Notes under the pieces: model-generated
What the model was told of the DNA's origin: nothing
Database searches by the model: none
Seen by the model: only the letters and a program-made list of their open reading frames with translations
Made by a program: the position numbers and the translations under genes
Source: Xanthomonas bromi
GTDB taxonomy: Bacteria > Pseudomonadota > Gammaproteobacteria > Xanthomonadales > Xanthomonadaceae
Assembly (NCBI RefSeq): GCF_900092025.1
Contig: NZ_FLTX01000025.1
Span: forward strand, 88,447 to 152,446
Direction: 5' to 3'
Length of the DNA stretch: 64,000 nucleotides
In this document: positions 48,707 to 57,764 of the stretch, one piece after another
Layout of the letters: every line of letters begins with the position of its first letter
How positions within the stretch are numbered: position 1 is the first letter of the stretch

Positions 48707-49365
48707 CAAGAGCCGCCAACAAACCCCCTTGGATCGTGTCCCGTTATTGGAAAAATTGCGGGCATGACACGTCGCAAGGAGATCCCCATTGCGCTGTGGA
48801 AACGCATAGAGCCACTGATTGCGCAGGTGAAGCGTTCGCCCAAAGGTGGACGGCCGCGTATCGGCGATCAGCAAGCCGTCAACGGCATCGTCGATGTGTT
48901 GCGCACGGGGATGACGTGAGAAGACCTGACGTTGGAGCTGGGCGACAGCAACGGCATGAGCTGCTGGCGCGGGTTGCATGATTGGCAAGCGGCCGGTGTG
49001 TGGCATCGCCTGCATCCAAGGACTGCTGGCCGAGCTACGACGCGGCCAGACGCTGGATCAGAGCCGGGCAGGTTTGGACGCTACCAGTGTGACGGCGTGC
49101 CTTTGACGGTGGGCCTCACCGGCGCCAACCGGCACGATTCGTTCGTCTTCGAGGAGTTGCTTGATGCCTTGCCTGCAAATGTCGGAAAACCAGCGCGTGC
49201 GCGCAAACTGCATGCCGATAAGGCCTCCGCCATCGAACGGTATGTCGCAACGTCCTCAAGCAGCGCGGCGGCATCGCGCGAATCGCGCGCAAGGGAGTCG
49301 AGCGCAACAACCGCTTGGGCCGCCATCGCTGGGTCACCGAGTGCACGCATGCCTGTCCAGCAACC
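48707..49365 (+). mobile_element. Decayed IS5-family element, copy 2
   Basis: Starts with the terminal-repeat-like CAAGAGCCGCCAACAAA and matches copy 1 for about 640 bases until 49365, where the 3' part (the MGRLRIRFERR segment) is missing. Same orientation as copy 1, 6.24 kb away. It shares the same early stop and frameshifts, so both descend from an already dead element. Confidence 0.8.
48764..49365 (+). pseudogene. IS5-family transposase pseudogene, copy 2
   Basis: Begins MTRRKEIPIALWKRIEPLI, stops at 48919 after RTGMT exactly as copy 1, resumes in other frames (LELGDSNGMSCWRGLHDWQA; TGANRHDSF), and breaks off before the C-terminal catalytic part. Confidence 0.85.
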
Positions 49366-49501
49366 GCTGGATCTCGTCCGCCACACTGTCCGTGACCAAG
49401 CGCACTGGTGACTTCAGGAGCCTGGAAGCGAATGCCAGCGGACGGACAGTCCAGTGCCATCGTCGCCATTGCTCCCGATGGCAACGCACCAGTGCGTTGC
49501 G

Positions 49502-49517
49502 CGGCATGCATATTGCA
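49502..49517 (+). promoter_or_regulatory. Sigma-54 promoter of the large glycosyltransferase
   Basis: CGGCAT-GCATA-TTGCA with GG and GC 10 bases apart, lying between the IS relic and the gene, with a leader of about 75-100 bases. Confidence 0.7.
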
Positions 49518-49630
49518 TTGGTTTTCGGCCAATTCGATGCTCGCCGTCTTCCGGCGTGATCGAATCGATTCGCACCGGCACCGCGTCCAGCATCGGATAA
49601 TTCTTGAATGATCAACTCGAACGACCGCCC

Positions 49631-52600
49631 ATGAACTCTCCTGCCCTGGTCAGCATCGTCATGCCGACCTACAAGCCGCGCTACTTCGCGCAGGCGCTGG
49701 ACAGCGCGCTGGCTCAGACCTACGCCGCGCTGGAGCTGGTGATCTGCGACGACAATGGCGATGGCGCGATCGCGTCCATCCTGGCGCCGCGCCTGGCGTC
49801 CGCTCCCTTCCCGATCCGCTACCACCGCAATCCGACGCGGCTGGGCGAACTCGGCAGCACCATCAAGGGCATCGGGCTGGCGCAGGGCGAGTACGTCAAG
49901 TTCCTGCACGACGACGATGTGCTGCAGCCGGATTGCATTGCGCAGCTGGTGGAAGCGATCGAGCGCACCCCCGGCACGGCGATGGCGTCCTCACGCCGGC
50001 AACGCATCGACGACGATGGCGCGCCGTTGCCGGACATCCTGGCCACCAACTTTCCGTTCGACGAAGACGTGCTGATCGATGGGCCGGAACTGGTGTCGTT
50101 CCTGTCCGACCATGCCATCAACTTCATCGGCGAGCCGAGCTGCGTGCTGGCACGGCGCGCCGAGCTGCTGGCGCTGGGCAACGCGCTGATGATGTTGAAC
50201 GGCAAACCGATCCACTGGGTCGGCGATCTGGCGATCTACGTCAAGCTGCTGCGCCACGGCCACCTGGCGTTTCTGGCCAGGCCGCTCACGCACTTTCGCG
50301 TCTCCAGCGCGCAGTTCAGTCAGGCCGGCCGCGATCAGGTCGGGGTCGGCGATCAGGGCCATGAGGATTTGCGCCAGGGCATCCGTCAGCTCGGTTGGCG
50401 GCGTGAGCACGGCGACAACCGGCAGGTGCGCGTGGCGCCGCTCAGCCCGCACAAGGCGCGCGTGTTCAAGTCGGTGGATCTGGTCAATGCGCTGATGCGT
50501 AGCGCGGGCATGACCGAGCAGGTATCGCCGGCCACGTGGCTGGGCGTGCGGCATCCCAGCGACGTGCAGCGCGCGTTGATCGATGCGCGCCTGCAGGCGC
50601 ATGCCGGCGGGCCGCGGATTGCGGTGATGCTGATCGACCGCGATGGCGATGCCCAGGCCGTGGTCGCCACGCTGGCCAGCCTGCAGGTGCCCGGCGGCTA
50701 TCCAAATCAGCAGACCTGGGTGCTCAGCACCTCGCCGACGCAGGTCCGCGACGCCGAACGCGGAGTGCTGATCGACAACGACGGCTTGGTGCCGGCACTC
50801 AACCAGGCCATCGCCGCGCAGCAGGGCATCGACTGGGTGCTGCTGGTCGACGCCGGTGCCGTGTTCACCCTCAGTGGGCTGACCGTGGTGGCGTTGGGCC
50901 TGCTCGCGCTGCCGGACACCTGCCAGGCGGTGTACGCCGACGAAGTGGTGGCGCTGGACAACCGCCAGCTGGGGCTGGCGCTGCGGCCAGCGCTGTACCT
51001 GGACGCGCTGCTGAGCGCGCCTTCCACGCTGTCGCGGCACTGGCTGTTCCGCCAGGCCACGCTGGTGGCCGATGGCGGGTTTCCGGCAGGTCCGGGCGCG
51101 GCCTTCGAGCTGAATCGCCAGCTGGGGCTGGTCGAACGCCACGGGCTGGCCGGTGTGCAGCACATCGCCGAGCCGTTACTGGCGGCCTCCCCCCAAACCC
51201 GGCATGGCGATGCCGACGAACACCAGGCCATTGCGCGTCACCTCGCTGCGCGCGGTTATGTAGACGCGCAGGTGCACAGCGCCGGCCCTGGCCGTCATGC
51301 GCTGGAGTACCGGCACGCGCAGCAGCCATTGGTGAGCATTCTGGTGCTGGTCGATGGCCGCCTGGCGCAGGTGCAGCGCTGCCTGGAAAGCATCCTTGCC
51401 AACACGGCGTATCCGCATTACGAAGTGTTGTTGCTGGACCGCGCCAGCAGCCAGCCGGAACTGCGCGACTGGCTGGCCGGCATCGACGCGCTGGGCATGC
51501 AGCAGATCCGCGTGCTGCGTTTCGACGCCGATCCCTGCCGCGAAGCAGTCTGCAACGCCGCCGCCGAGCATGCGCGTGGGGACGTGCTGCTATGGCTGGC
51601 CGCAGGCGCGGCAGTGATGAAGGCCGATTGGCTGGAGCAATTGCTCAACCACGCGCTCCGCCCGGAAGTGGGCGCGGTGGCCGGCAAGCTGTTACGCAGC
51701 GACGGCACCGTGCACCACGCCGGTCTGTTGCTGGGCCTGGGGGCACCGGTCGCACGCGCCTTCGACGGCAGCGCCTTCGACGACTCCGGTTACCTGCAAC
51801 GCCTGCAGCTGGACCAGAACTACGCTGCGCTGAGTGGCGAGTGCCTGATGCTGCCGCGCCAGCTGTTCCTGGAGGCCGGCGGTTTTGCGCTGGAGCCGGG
51901 ACTGGCGCCGTGGAGCGATGCGGACCTGTGCCTACGCCTGCACCAGGCCGGCTACCTCAATGTGTTCGCAGCGCGCGCGCAACTGCTGATCGACCCGCTG
52001 GAACCACCCGCCGCCGCCGCGCTGGACGAAGAAGCGATGTACGCCCGTTGGCTGCCGCTGATGGCCAACGACCCGGCCTACAACCCTGGGTTTTCGCTGG
52101 ACCCGGGCGCCGGCTTCCAGCTGGCCGACCCGCGCGCCAGCTGGCGTCCACTGCAGTCGTGGCGGCCGCTGCCGCGGGTGATGGCGCTGCCGGCGGATAT
52201 CGAAGGCTGCGGCCACTACCGGGTGATCCAGCCGTTGCGCGCCCTGCGCGAGGCCGGACTGGCCGAAGGCGTGTTGTTCAACGGCTATCTGGAGATCGCC
52301 GAGCTGGCGCGCCAGGATCCCGACGTGGTGATCCTGCAACGCCAGGTCGGCGAAGCACGTTTGGAAGCAATGCGGCGGATGAAGGCGTTGTCGCGCGCGT
52401 TCAAGGTCTACGAACTGGACGACTACCTGCCCAATCTGCCGCTGAAGAATGCCCATCGCGAGCACATGCCCAAGGACATTCTCAAGACCGTGCGGCGCGG
52501 GCTGGGCATGGTGGACCGCTTCGTGGTCTCCACCCCTGCCCTGGCCGAGGCGTTTGCCGGGCTGCACAGCGATATTCGCGTGGCGGAAAACCGCCTGCCG

Positions 52601-53155
52601 CCGCATTGGTGGGAACATCTGCCTGCGCGGGCCGAACGCCAGGGTGGCAAGCCACGCATCGGCTGGGCTGGCGGCGCCAGCCATACCGGCGACCTGGAAC
52701 TGATTGCCGACGTGGTGAAGGAGCTCACCGACGAGGTGGAATGGGTGTTCATGGGGATGTACCCGTTCGCGCTGCGCCAGCACATCCACCAGTTCCAGCC
52801 GGGCATGCCGATCGACCAGTACCCGGCGGCGCTGGCGTCGCTGGACTTGGATCTGGCGCTGGCACCGGTGGAGCAAAACCTGTTCAACGCGTGCAAGAGC
52901 AATCTGCGCCTCCTGGAGTACGGCGCCTGCGGTTATCCGGTGATCGCCAGCGACGTACGTTGCTACCAGGGCAACCTGCCGGTGACGCTGGTGAAGAATC
53001 GTTACCGCGACTGGATTGGCGCCATCCGCGAGCATCTGGCCGACCTGGACGCAGCACGCGCCAAGGGTGCGGCCTTGCGCGAGGTGGTGCGACGCGACTG
53101 GATGCTCAGCGGCAGCAATCTGGACCAGTGGCGGGCGGCATGGCTGCCGGACTGA
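49631..53155 (+). CDS. Large multidomain glycosyltransferase (flagellin glycosylation)
   Basis: A 1174-residue cytoplasmic protein. The N-terminal GT-A domain (about 4-230) has VSIVMPTYKPRYF and the DDD motif HDDDV. A second, more divergent GT-A-like domain (about 605-830) has LVSILVLVD and SDADLCLRL. The C-terminal GT-B-like domain (about 855-1165) has IGWAGGASHTGDL and LRLLEYGACGYPVIASD. Fused glycosyltransferases of this type in flagellar islands build the flagellin glycan in Pseudomonas and Xanthomonas. The start at ATG 49631 puts the GT2 fold at the N-terminus; ATG 49604 is possible. It has its own sigma-54 site and probably once directly followed the FkbM gene. Confidence 0.9.
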   Translation: MNSPALVSIVMPTYKPRYFAQALDSALAQTYAALELVICDDNGDGAIASILAPRLASAPFPIRYHRNPTRLGELGSTIKGIGLAQGEYVKFLHDDDVLQPDCIAQLVEAIERTPGTAMASSRRQRIDDDGAPLPDILATNFPFDEDVLIDGPELVSFLSDHAINFIGEPSCVLARRAELLALGNALMMLNGKPIHWVGDLAIYVKLLRHGHLAFLARPLTHFRVSSAQFSQAGRDQVGVGDQGHEDLRQGIRQLGWRREHGDNRQVRVAPLSPHKARVFKSVDLVNALMRSAGMTEQVSPATWLGVRHPSDVQRALIDARLQAHAGGPRIAVMLIDRDGDAQAVVATLASLQVPGGYPNQQTWVLSTSPTQVRDAERGVLIDNDGLVPALNQAIAAQQGIDWVLLVDAGAVFTLSGLTVVALGLLALPDTCQAVYADEVVALDNRQLGLALRPALYLDALLSAPSTLSRHWLFRQATLVADGGFPAGPGAAFELNRQLGLVERHGLAGVQHIAEPLLAASPQTRHGDADEHQAIARHLAARGYVDAQVHSAGPGRHALEYRHAQQPLVSILVLVDGRLAQVQRCLESILANTAYPHYEVLLLDRASSQPELRDWLAGIDALGMQQIRVLRFDADPCREAVCNAAAEHARGDVLLWLAAGAAVMKADWLEQLLNHALRPEVGAVAGKLLRSDGTVHHAGLLLGLGAPVARAFDGSAFDDSGYLQRLQLDQNYAALSGECLMLPRQLFLEAGGFALEPGLAPWSDADLCLRLHQAGYLNVFAARAQLLIDPLEPPAAAALDEEAMYARWLPLMANDPAYNPGFSLDPGAGFQLADPRASWRPLQSWRPLPRVMALPADIEGCGHYRVIQPLRALREAGLAEGVLFNGYLEIAELARQDPDVVILQRQVGEARLEAMRRMKALSRAFKVYELDDYLPNLPLKNAHREHMPKDILKTVRRGLGMVDRFVVSTPALAEAFAGLHSDIRVAENRLPPHWWEHLPARAERQGGKPRIGWAGGASHTGDLELIADVVKELTDEVEWVFMGMYPFALRQHIHQFQPGMPIDQYPAALASLDLDLALAPVEQNLFNACKSNLRLLEYGACGYPVIASDVRCYQGNLPVTLVKNRYRDWIGAIREHLADLDAARAKGAALREVVRRDWMLSGSNLDQWRAAWLPD

Positions 53156-53359
53156 TCACCCGGCCGCGCGGCGCGCTCAACCATGGGTGAGCACGCCCAT
53201 CATCACGTCCAGTCGGCCCGATTCGACCGGCTCACAGGTATGGAGGTGTCCGGTCTTAGCGTTTATCTATCCATAGGGGGCGGCCGAGTCGGTTGAGGGC
53301 GCAGCGCACTTGCCACTCGTGGGAGATATTCGGCCGCAGCGTCTTTCTTGATAGCGTCA

Positions 53360-53480
53360 AAAGCCGAGTCGGTCGAGGGCGCGGTGCCCTGGCCGCTCGC
53401 GGGACACGCCGTGAACCCGTCCCTGGGGGCTGGATGGCGGCATCCCTGCCGCCAACGGTCCCGCAAGCGGCGAGACACCG
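53360..53480 (+). repeat. Composite dyad repeat, copy C
   Basis: GTCGGTCGAGGGCGCGGTGC, CCGCTCGCGGGACACGCCG, AACCCGTCC, then GGCGGCATCCCTGCCGCC and GGTCCCGCAAGCGGCG. Closely matches copy B inverted. Confidence 0.75.
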
Positions 53481-53639
53481 CGCTAGAAGGTTGCTCGGTG
53501 GGTCAACAGCGCAGCTCGCCATACCCGGGCGGCACGACTTCCGAGGGCGGCACGACTTCGCGCTTGCGCTGGAAACTGGCCGCATCTAGTCCCATCGCCG
53601 GCCCACGTTGGCTATCCGCCTGCATTGACACACCGACCA

Positions 53640-53785
53640 TCTAGACGGGTCCTTGCCCGCCCACCATCGCGGGACCCTTGGCGGCATGAATGCCGCCAAG
53701 GAGCTTACAAGGACGTACTTGCTGCGTGTCCCTCGATGGTGGGCGGGCAAGGACTCTGCAGCCAACCTGCAGATCACTCGCTCTG
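53640..53785 (-). repeat. Composite dyad repeat, copy D
   Basis: On the minus strand: GGCTGCAGAGTCCTTGCCCG, CCCACCATCGAGGGACACGC, then CTTGGCGGCATTCATGCCG and GGGTCCCGCGATGGTGGGC. The outer CCCACCATCG / CGATGGTGGG words pair, making a long double hairpin. Matches copy A inverted. Confidence 0.75.
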
Positions 53786-53988
53786 CACCAGACAGGCCCA
53801 CGTCTTGCTACACAACCTGGTTGAGCAGACCCGCGCCTGTCCACCGAACCGGTCTGGATAAAGCGCCAGGCTCGCCAACAGCGCCGGACTCGATTTGCGA
53901 TTCCCGCGAAGAAATCGCGGCCGCGGACCACCTCGCAGCCCCGGCAACAGCCGCTCCCCGCCCCAGCGCCGGAATCCCGGCGCCATTT

Positions 53989-54004
53989 CGGCACGCCGCT
54001 TGCA
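53989..54004 (+). promoter_or_regulatory. Sigma-54 promoter of fliE operon
   Basis: CGGCAC-GCCGC-TTGCA, GG and GC 10 bases apart, 33 bases before fliE. Confidence 0.85.
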
Positions 54005-54037
54005 TTGATGTGGATGCCTCCCTGGCTGACCGCACCC

Positions 54038-54409
54038 ATGAGCGACTCCGTTACCTCCATCCTCTCGCAGATCCGCAGCTACCAGACGCAGATGGGCCAA
54101 GGCCCGATGGGCGCGGTAGGCGATGCGGCGCGCGGCAACCAGATCCAGGGGCTGGCCGGCGCGCAGGGAACACCGGCGACGCAGGCACCGAGCTTCAGCG
54201 AGACCTTGCGCGGCGCCATCGGCGGCGTCAACGAGGCCCAGCAGAAGGCCGGCGCACTGTCCAAAGCATTCGAAATGGGCGACCCCACGGCCGATCTGGC
54301 ACGGGTCATGGTCGCCTCCCAGCAGTCCCAGGTGGCTTTCCGCGCCACCGTGGAAGTCCGCAACCGTCTCGTCCAGGCTTATCAGGACGTCATGAACATG
54401 CCGCTGTAA
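54038..54409 (+). CDS. fliE: Rod-MS ring junction protein FliE
   Basis: A 123-residue protein; C-terminal LSKAFEMGDPTADLARVMVASQQSQVAFRATVEVRNRLVQAYQDVMNM is the FliE signature region. It links the MS ring to the proximal rod and is an early export substrate. The start at ATG 54038 is 33 bases after the sigma-54 site; longer frames reach into the promoter. First gene of fliEFGHIJK. Confidence 0.96.
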   Translation: MSDSVTSILSQIRSYQTQMGQGPMGAVGDAARGNQIQGLAGAQGTPATQAPSFSETLRGAIGGVNEAQQKAGALSKAFEMGDPTADLARVMVASQQSQVAFRATVEVRNRLVQAYQDVMNMPL

Positions 54410-54422
54410 AGGTTGACGACAC

Positions 54423-56147
54423 ATGGCACTCGCGATCAGCAAAGAAAACATGAACCAGAACGCCGAAAAGGCGGGGCAATGGTTCGACCGTGTCCGCAGC
54501 CTGCAGATCACCCGCAAGCTGACCATGATGGCCATGATCGCCCTCGCGGTGGCGGCCGGCCTGGCAGTGTTCTTCTGGTCGCAGAAACCCGGCTATCAGT
54601 CGCTGTACACCGGCCTGGACGAAAAGGGCAATGCCGAAGCGGCAGACCTGCTGCGCACCGCGCAGATCCCGTTCAAGATCGACCAGGGGACCGGCGCCAT
54701 TTCGGTGCCGCAGGACCGTCTGTACGACGCCCGCCTGAAGCTGGCTGGCTCGGGCCTGACCGGCAAGGAAACCGGCGGCGGCTTCGAGCTGATGGAAAAG
54801 GACCCGGGCTTCGGCGTCAGCCAGTTCGTGGAAAACGCCCGCTACCAGCACGCCCTGGAAACCGAACTCTCGCGCACCATCGGCACCCTGCGCCCGGTGC
54901 GCGAGGCCCGTGTGCATCTGGCCATTCCCAAGCCCAGCGCCTTCACTCGCCAGCGCGACGTGGCCAGCGCCTCGGTGGTGCTGGAACTGCGCGGCGGCCA
55001 GGGCCTGGAACGCAACCAGGTCGATGCCATCGTCAATCTGGTGGCGTCCAGCATTCCGGACATGACCCCCGAACGCGTCACCGTGGTCGACCAGAGCGGC
55101 CGCATGCTCTCCATTGCCGACCCCAACAGCGATGCCGCCCAGCACGCCGCCCAGTTCGAACAGGTGCGCCGCCAGGAAAGCTCCTACAACCAGCGCATCC
55201 GCGAACTGCTGGAACCGATGACCGGCCCGGGCCGGGTCAACCCGGAAACCAGCGTGGACATGGATTTCTCGGTGGTCGAAGAAGCCCGCGAGCTCTACAA
55301 CGGCGAACCGGCCAAGCTGCGCAGCGAGCAGGTCAACGACACCAGCACCACGGCCACCGGCCCGCAGGGTCCTCCGGGCGCCACCAGCAACAGCCCCGGC
55401 CAGCCACCGGCGCCGGCCGCGGCAGGCGCACCGGGCACCCCGGCTGCCGCCAACGGCCAGGCCACCGCAGCAGCCGCGCCGACCGAAAGCTCCAAGAGCG
55501 CCACCCGTAACTACGAATTGGACCGAACCTTGCAACACACCCGCCAGCCGGCCGGTCGCATCAAGCGCGTCTCGGTGGCGGTGCTGCTGGACAACGTCCC
55601 GCGCCCCGGCGCCAAGGGCAAGATGGTCGAACAGCCGCTCACCGCTGCCGAGCTCACCCGTATCGAAGGCCTGGTCAAGCAGGCAGTGGGCTTCGACGCG
55701 GCACGCGGCGACACGGTGTCGGTGATGAATGCCCCTTTCGTGCGCGAAGCGGTGGCCGGTGAAGAAGGTCCGAAGTGGTGGGAAGATCCGCGCGTGCAGA
55801 ACGGTCTGCGCCTGCTGGTCGGTGCGGTGGTGGTGCTGGCGCTGCTGTTCGGCGTGGTGCGCCCCACCCTGCGTCAGCTCACCGGCGTGACCGCAGTCAA
55901 GGAAAAAGAACGCAAGGGCGGCAACGATGGCACTCCGCAGAGCGCCGACGTGCGGATGGTCAACGAAGACAACGACCTGCTGCCCGGCCTTGAAGAAGAC
56001 ACCGCGCAGATCGGTCAGGACAAGAAGACCCCGATCGCCCTGCCGGACGCCTACGAAGAGCGCATGCGTGTCGCGCGTGAAGCCGTCAAAGCCGATTCAA
56101 AACGTGTTGCACAAGTCGTAAAGGGATGGGTCGCCAGTGAAGCCTGA
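54423..56147 (+). CDS. fliF: Flagellar MS-ring protein FliF
   Basis: A 574-residue inner-membrane protein. Two transmembrane helices (about 38-57 and 465-485) flank the periplasmic ring-building domains. Markers are LDEKGNAEAADLLRTAQIPF, VQPVREARVHLAIP-like text and TSVDMDFSVVEEARE. The C-terminal tail (about 530-574, DAYEERMRVAREAVKADSKRVAQVVKGW) binds FliG. Overlaps fliG by 11 bases. Confidence 0.96.
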   Translation: MALAISKENMNQNAEKAGQWFDRVRSLQITRKLTMMAMIALAVAAGLAVFFWSQKPGYQSLYTGLDEKGNAEAADLLRTAQIPFKIDQGTGAISVPQDRLYDARLKLAGSGLTGKETGGGFELMEKDPGFGVSQFVENARYQHALETELSRTIGTLRPVREARVHLAIPKPSAFTRQRDVASASVVLELRGGQGLERNQVDAIVNLVASSIPDMTPERVTVVDQSGRMLSIADPNSDAAQHAAQFEQVRRQESSYNQRIRELLEPMTGPGRVNPETSVDMDFSVVEEARELYNGEPAKLRSEQVNDTSTTATGPQGPPGATSNSPGQPPAPAAAGAPGTPAAANGQATAAAAPTESSKSATRNYELDRTLQHTRQPAGRIKRVSVAVLLDNVPRPGAKGKMVEQPLTAAELTRIEGLVKQAVGFDAARGDTVSVMNAPFVREAVAGEEGPKWWEDPRVQNGLRLLVGAVVVLALLFGVVRPTLRQLTGVTAVKEKERKGGNDGTPQSADVRMVNEDNDLLPGLEEDTAQIGQDKKTPIALPDAYEERMRVAREAVKADSKRVAQVVKGWVASEA

Positions 56148-57147
56148 AACACAACCGATGACCGGAGTGCAGCGCGCCGCCGTGCTGTTGCTGTCGCTGG
56201 GTGAGAGCGACGCCGCCGAAGTGCTCAAGCACATGGACCCCAAGGAGGTGCAGAAGATCGGCATCGCCATGGCCACCATGACCGGCATCTCGCGCGATCA
56301 GGTCGAAAAGGTGATGGACGACTTCAACGGCGAACTGGCCGGCAAGACCTCGCTGGGCGTGGGCGCCGACGACTACATCCGCAACGTGCTGATCCAGGCA
56401 TTGGGCGCCGACAAGGCCGGCGGCCTGATCGACCGCATCCTGCTCGGCCGCAACACCACCGGTCTGGACACCTTGAAGTGGATGGACCCGCGCGCCGTCG
56501 CCGACCTGGTGCGCAACGAACACCCGCAGATCATCGCCATCGTCATGGCGCATCTGGACAGCGACCAGGCTGCCGAAGCGCTGAAGCTGCTGCCCGAGCG
56601 CACCCGCGCCGACGTGCTGCTGCGCATCGCCACGCTGGACGGCATTCCGCCGAACGCGCTGAGCGAGCTCAACGACATCATGGAGCGTCAGTTTGCCGGC
56701 AACCAGAACCTGAAGTCGTCCAACGTGGGCGGCATCAAGGTGGCGGCCAATATCCTCAACTTCCTGGACACCGGCTCCGACCAGGGCGTGCTGGGCGAGA
56801 TCGGCAAGATCGACGCCGACCTAGCCGGCAAGATCCAGGACCTGATGTTCGTGTTCGACAACCTGGTCGACCTGGACGACCGCGGCCTGCAGACGCTGCT
56901 GCGCGAAGTCTCCGGCGAGCGCCTGGGCCTGGCCCTGCGCGGCGCCGACGTCAAGGTGCGCGAAAAGATCACCCGCAACATGTCCCAGCGCGCGGCCGAA
57001 ATCCTGCTCGAAGACATGGAAGCGCGCGGCCCGGTGCGCCTGGCCGACGTGGAAGCGGCGCAGAAGGAAATCCTCACCATCGTCCGCCGTCTGGCTGACG
57101 AAGGCGCCATCAGCCTGGGCGGCGCCGGTGCGGAGGCCATGGTATGA
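56137..57147 (+). CDS. fliG: Flagellar motor switch protein FliG
   Basis: A 336-residue C-ring protein. It has GVQRAAVLLLSLGESDAAEVLKHMDPKEVQ (FliF binding), the middle EHPQIIA motif (NEHPQIIAIVMAHLDSDQAAE) and C-terminal torque-helix region MFVFDNLVDLDDRGLQTLLREV that faces the stator. The start is GTG 56137, overlapping fliF, with AAGGGA upstream; ATG 56158 is an alternative. Confidence 0.96.
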   Translation: MKPETQPMTGVQRAAVLLLSLGESDAAEVLKHMDPKEVQKIGIAMATMTGISRDQVEKVMDDFNGELAGKTSLGVGADDYIRNVLIQALGADKAGGLIDRILLGRNTTGLDTLKWMDPRAVADLVRNEHPQIIAIVMAHLDSDQAAEALKLLPERTRADVLLRIATLDGIPPNALSELNDIMERQFAGNQNLKSSNVGGIKVAANILNFLDTGSDQGVLGEIGKIDADLAGKIQDLMFVFDNLVDLDDRGLQTLLREVSGERLGLALRGADVKVREKITRNMSQRAAEILLEDMEARGPVRLADVEAAQKEILTIVRRLADEGAISLGGAGAEAMV

Positions 57148-57764
57148 ACGACGTGATCACCCGCTGGCTGGCTCCGGACCTGCATCTGGCCCCGGCTGCG
57201 CCGGAAACCGAATTCGACGAACCCGCCGTCTATGAGCCGGTGCTGCGCCCGCCGACCCTGGAAGAGATCCAGGCCATCGAAGACGCCGCCCAGCAGGAAG
57301 GCTTTGCGCGCGGCCATGCCGAAGGCTTTGCCCAGGGCCAGTCGGAAGTGCGCCGTTTGACCGCGCAGATCGACGGCATCCTGGACAACTTCACCCGCCC
57401 GCTGGCGCGACTGGAAAACGAAGTGATCGGTGCGCTCGGCGACCTGGCCGTGCGCATCGCCGGCCAGCTGGTCGGCCGCGCCTACCAGGCCGACCCGCAG
57501 CTGCTGGCCGAGCTGGTCGGCGAGGCGGTCGATGCGGTGGGTGGTGCCGGGCGCGAAGTCGAAGTGCGTCTGCATCCGGACGACATCACCGCGCTGCTGC
57601 CGCATCTGGCGCCCAGCAGCACCACCCGCGTCGCCCCGGACATGAGCCTGACCCGCGGCGACCTGCGTGTACACGCCGAAAGCGTGCGCATCGACGGCAC
57701 CCTGGATGCGCGCCTGCGGGCCGCGCTGGAAGCCGTCATGCGCAAATCCGGAGCAGGCCTGTGA
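57144..57764 (+). CDS. fliH: Flagellar export ATPase regulator FliH
   Basis: A 206-residue protein with the GxxxG-like helical stretch (GFARGHAEGFAQGQSEV) and an HrpE/YscL-like C-terminal domain (RIAGQLVGRAYQADPQLLAELV). It holds FliI in the export gate as the peripheral stalk. ATGA overlap with fliG and GTGA overlap with fliI. Confidence 0.94.
   Translation: MNDVITRWLAPDLHLAPAAPETEFDEPAVYEPVLRPPTLEEIQAIEDAAQQEGFARGHAEGFAQGQSEVRRLTAQIDGILDNFTRPLARLENEVIGALGDLAVRIAGQLVGRAYQADPQLLAELVGEAVDAVGGAGREVEVRLHPDDITALLPHLAPSSTTRVAPDMSLTRGDLRVHAESVRIDGTLDARLRAALEAVMRKSGAGL

Larger units (their letters stand above)
53156..53988. other. Repeat-bearing gap before fliE
   Basis: About 830 bases without a supported gene. 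It contains composite dyad repeats C and D in opposite orientation, the same family as between flgF and flgG. Confidence 0.55.

Noticed and set aside
42461..49365. Active composite transposon
   Set aside because: Both transposase copies have the same early stop and frameshifts, and copy 2 lacks its 3' end, so no active transposase is present and mobility is unlikely.
53348..53861. Short open frames in the gap before fliE
   Set aside because: They translate the dyad repeats and their flanks and lack protein character.
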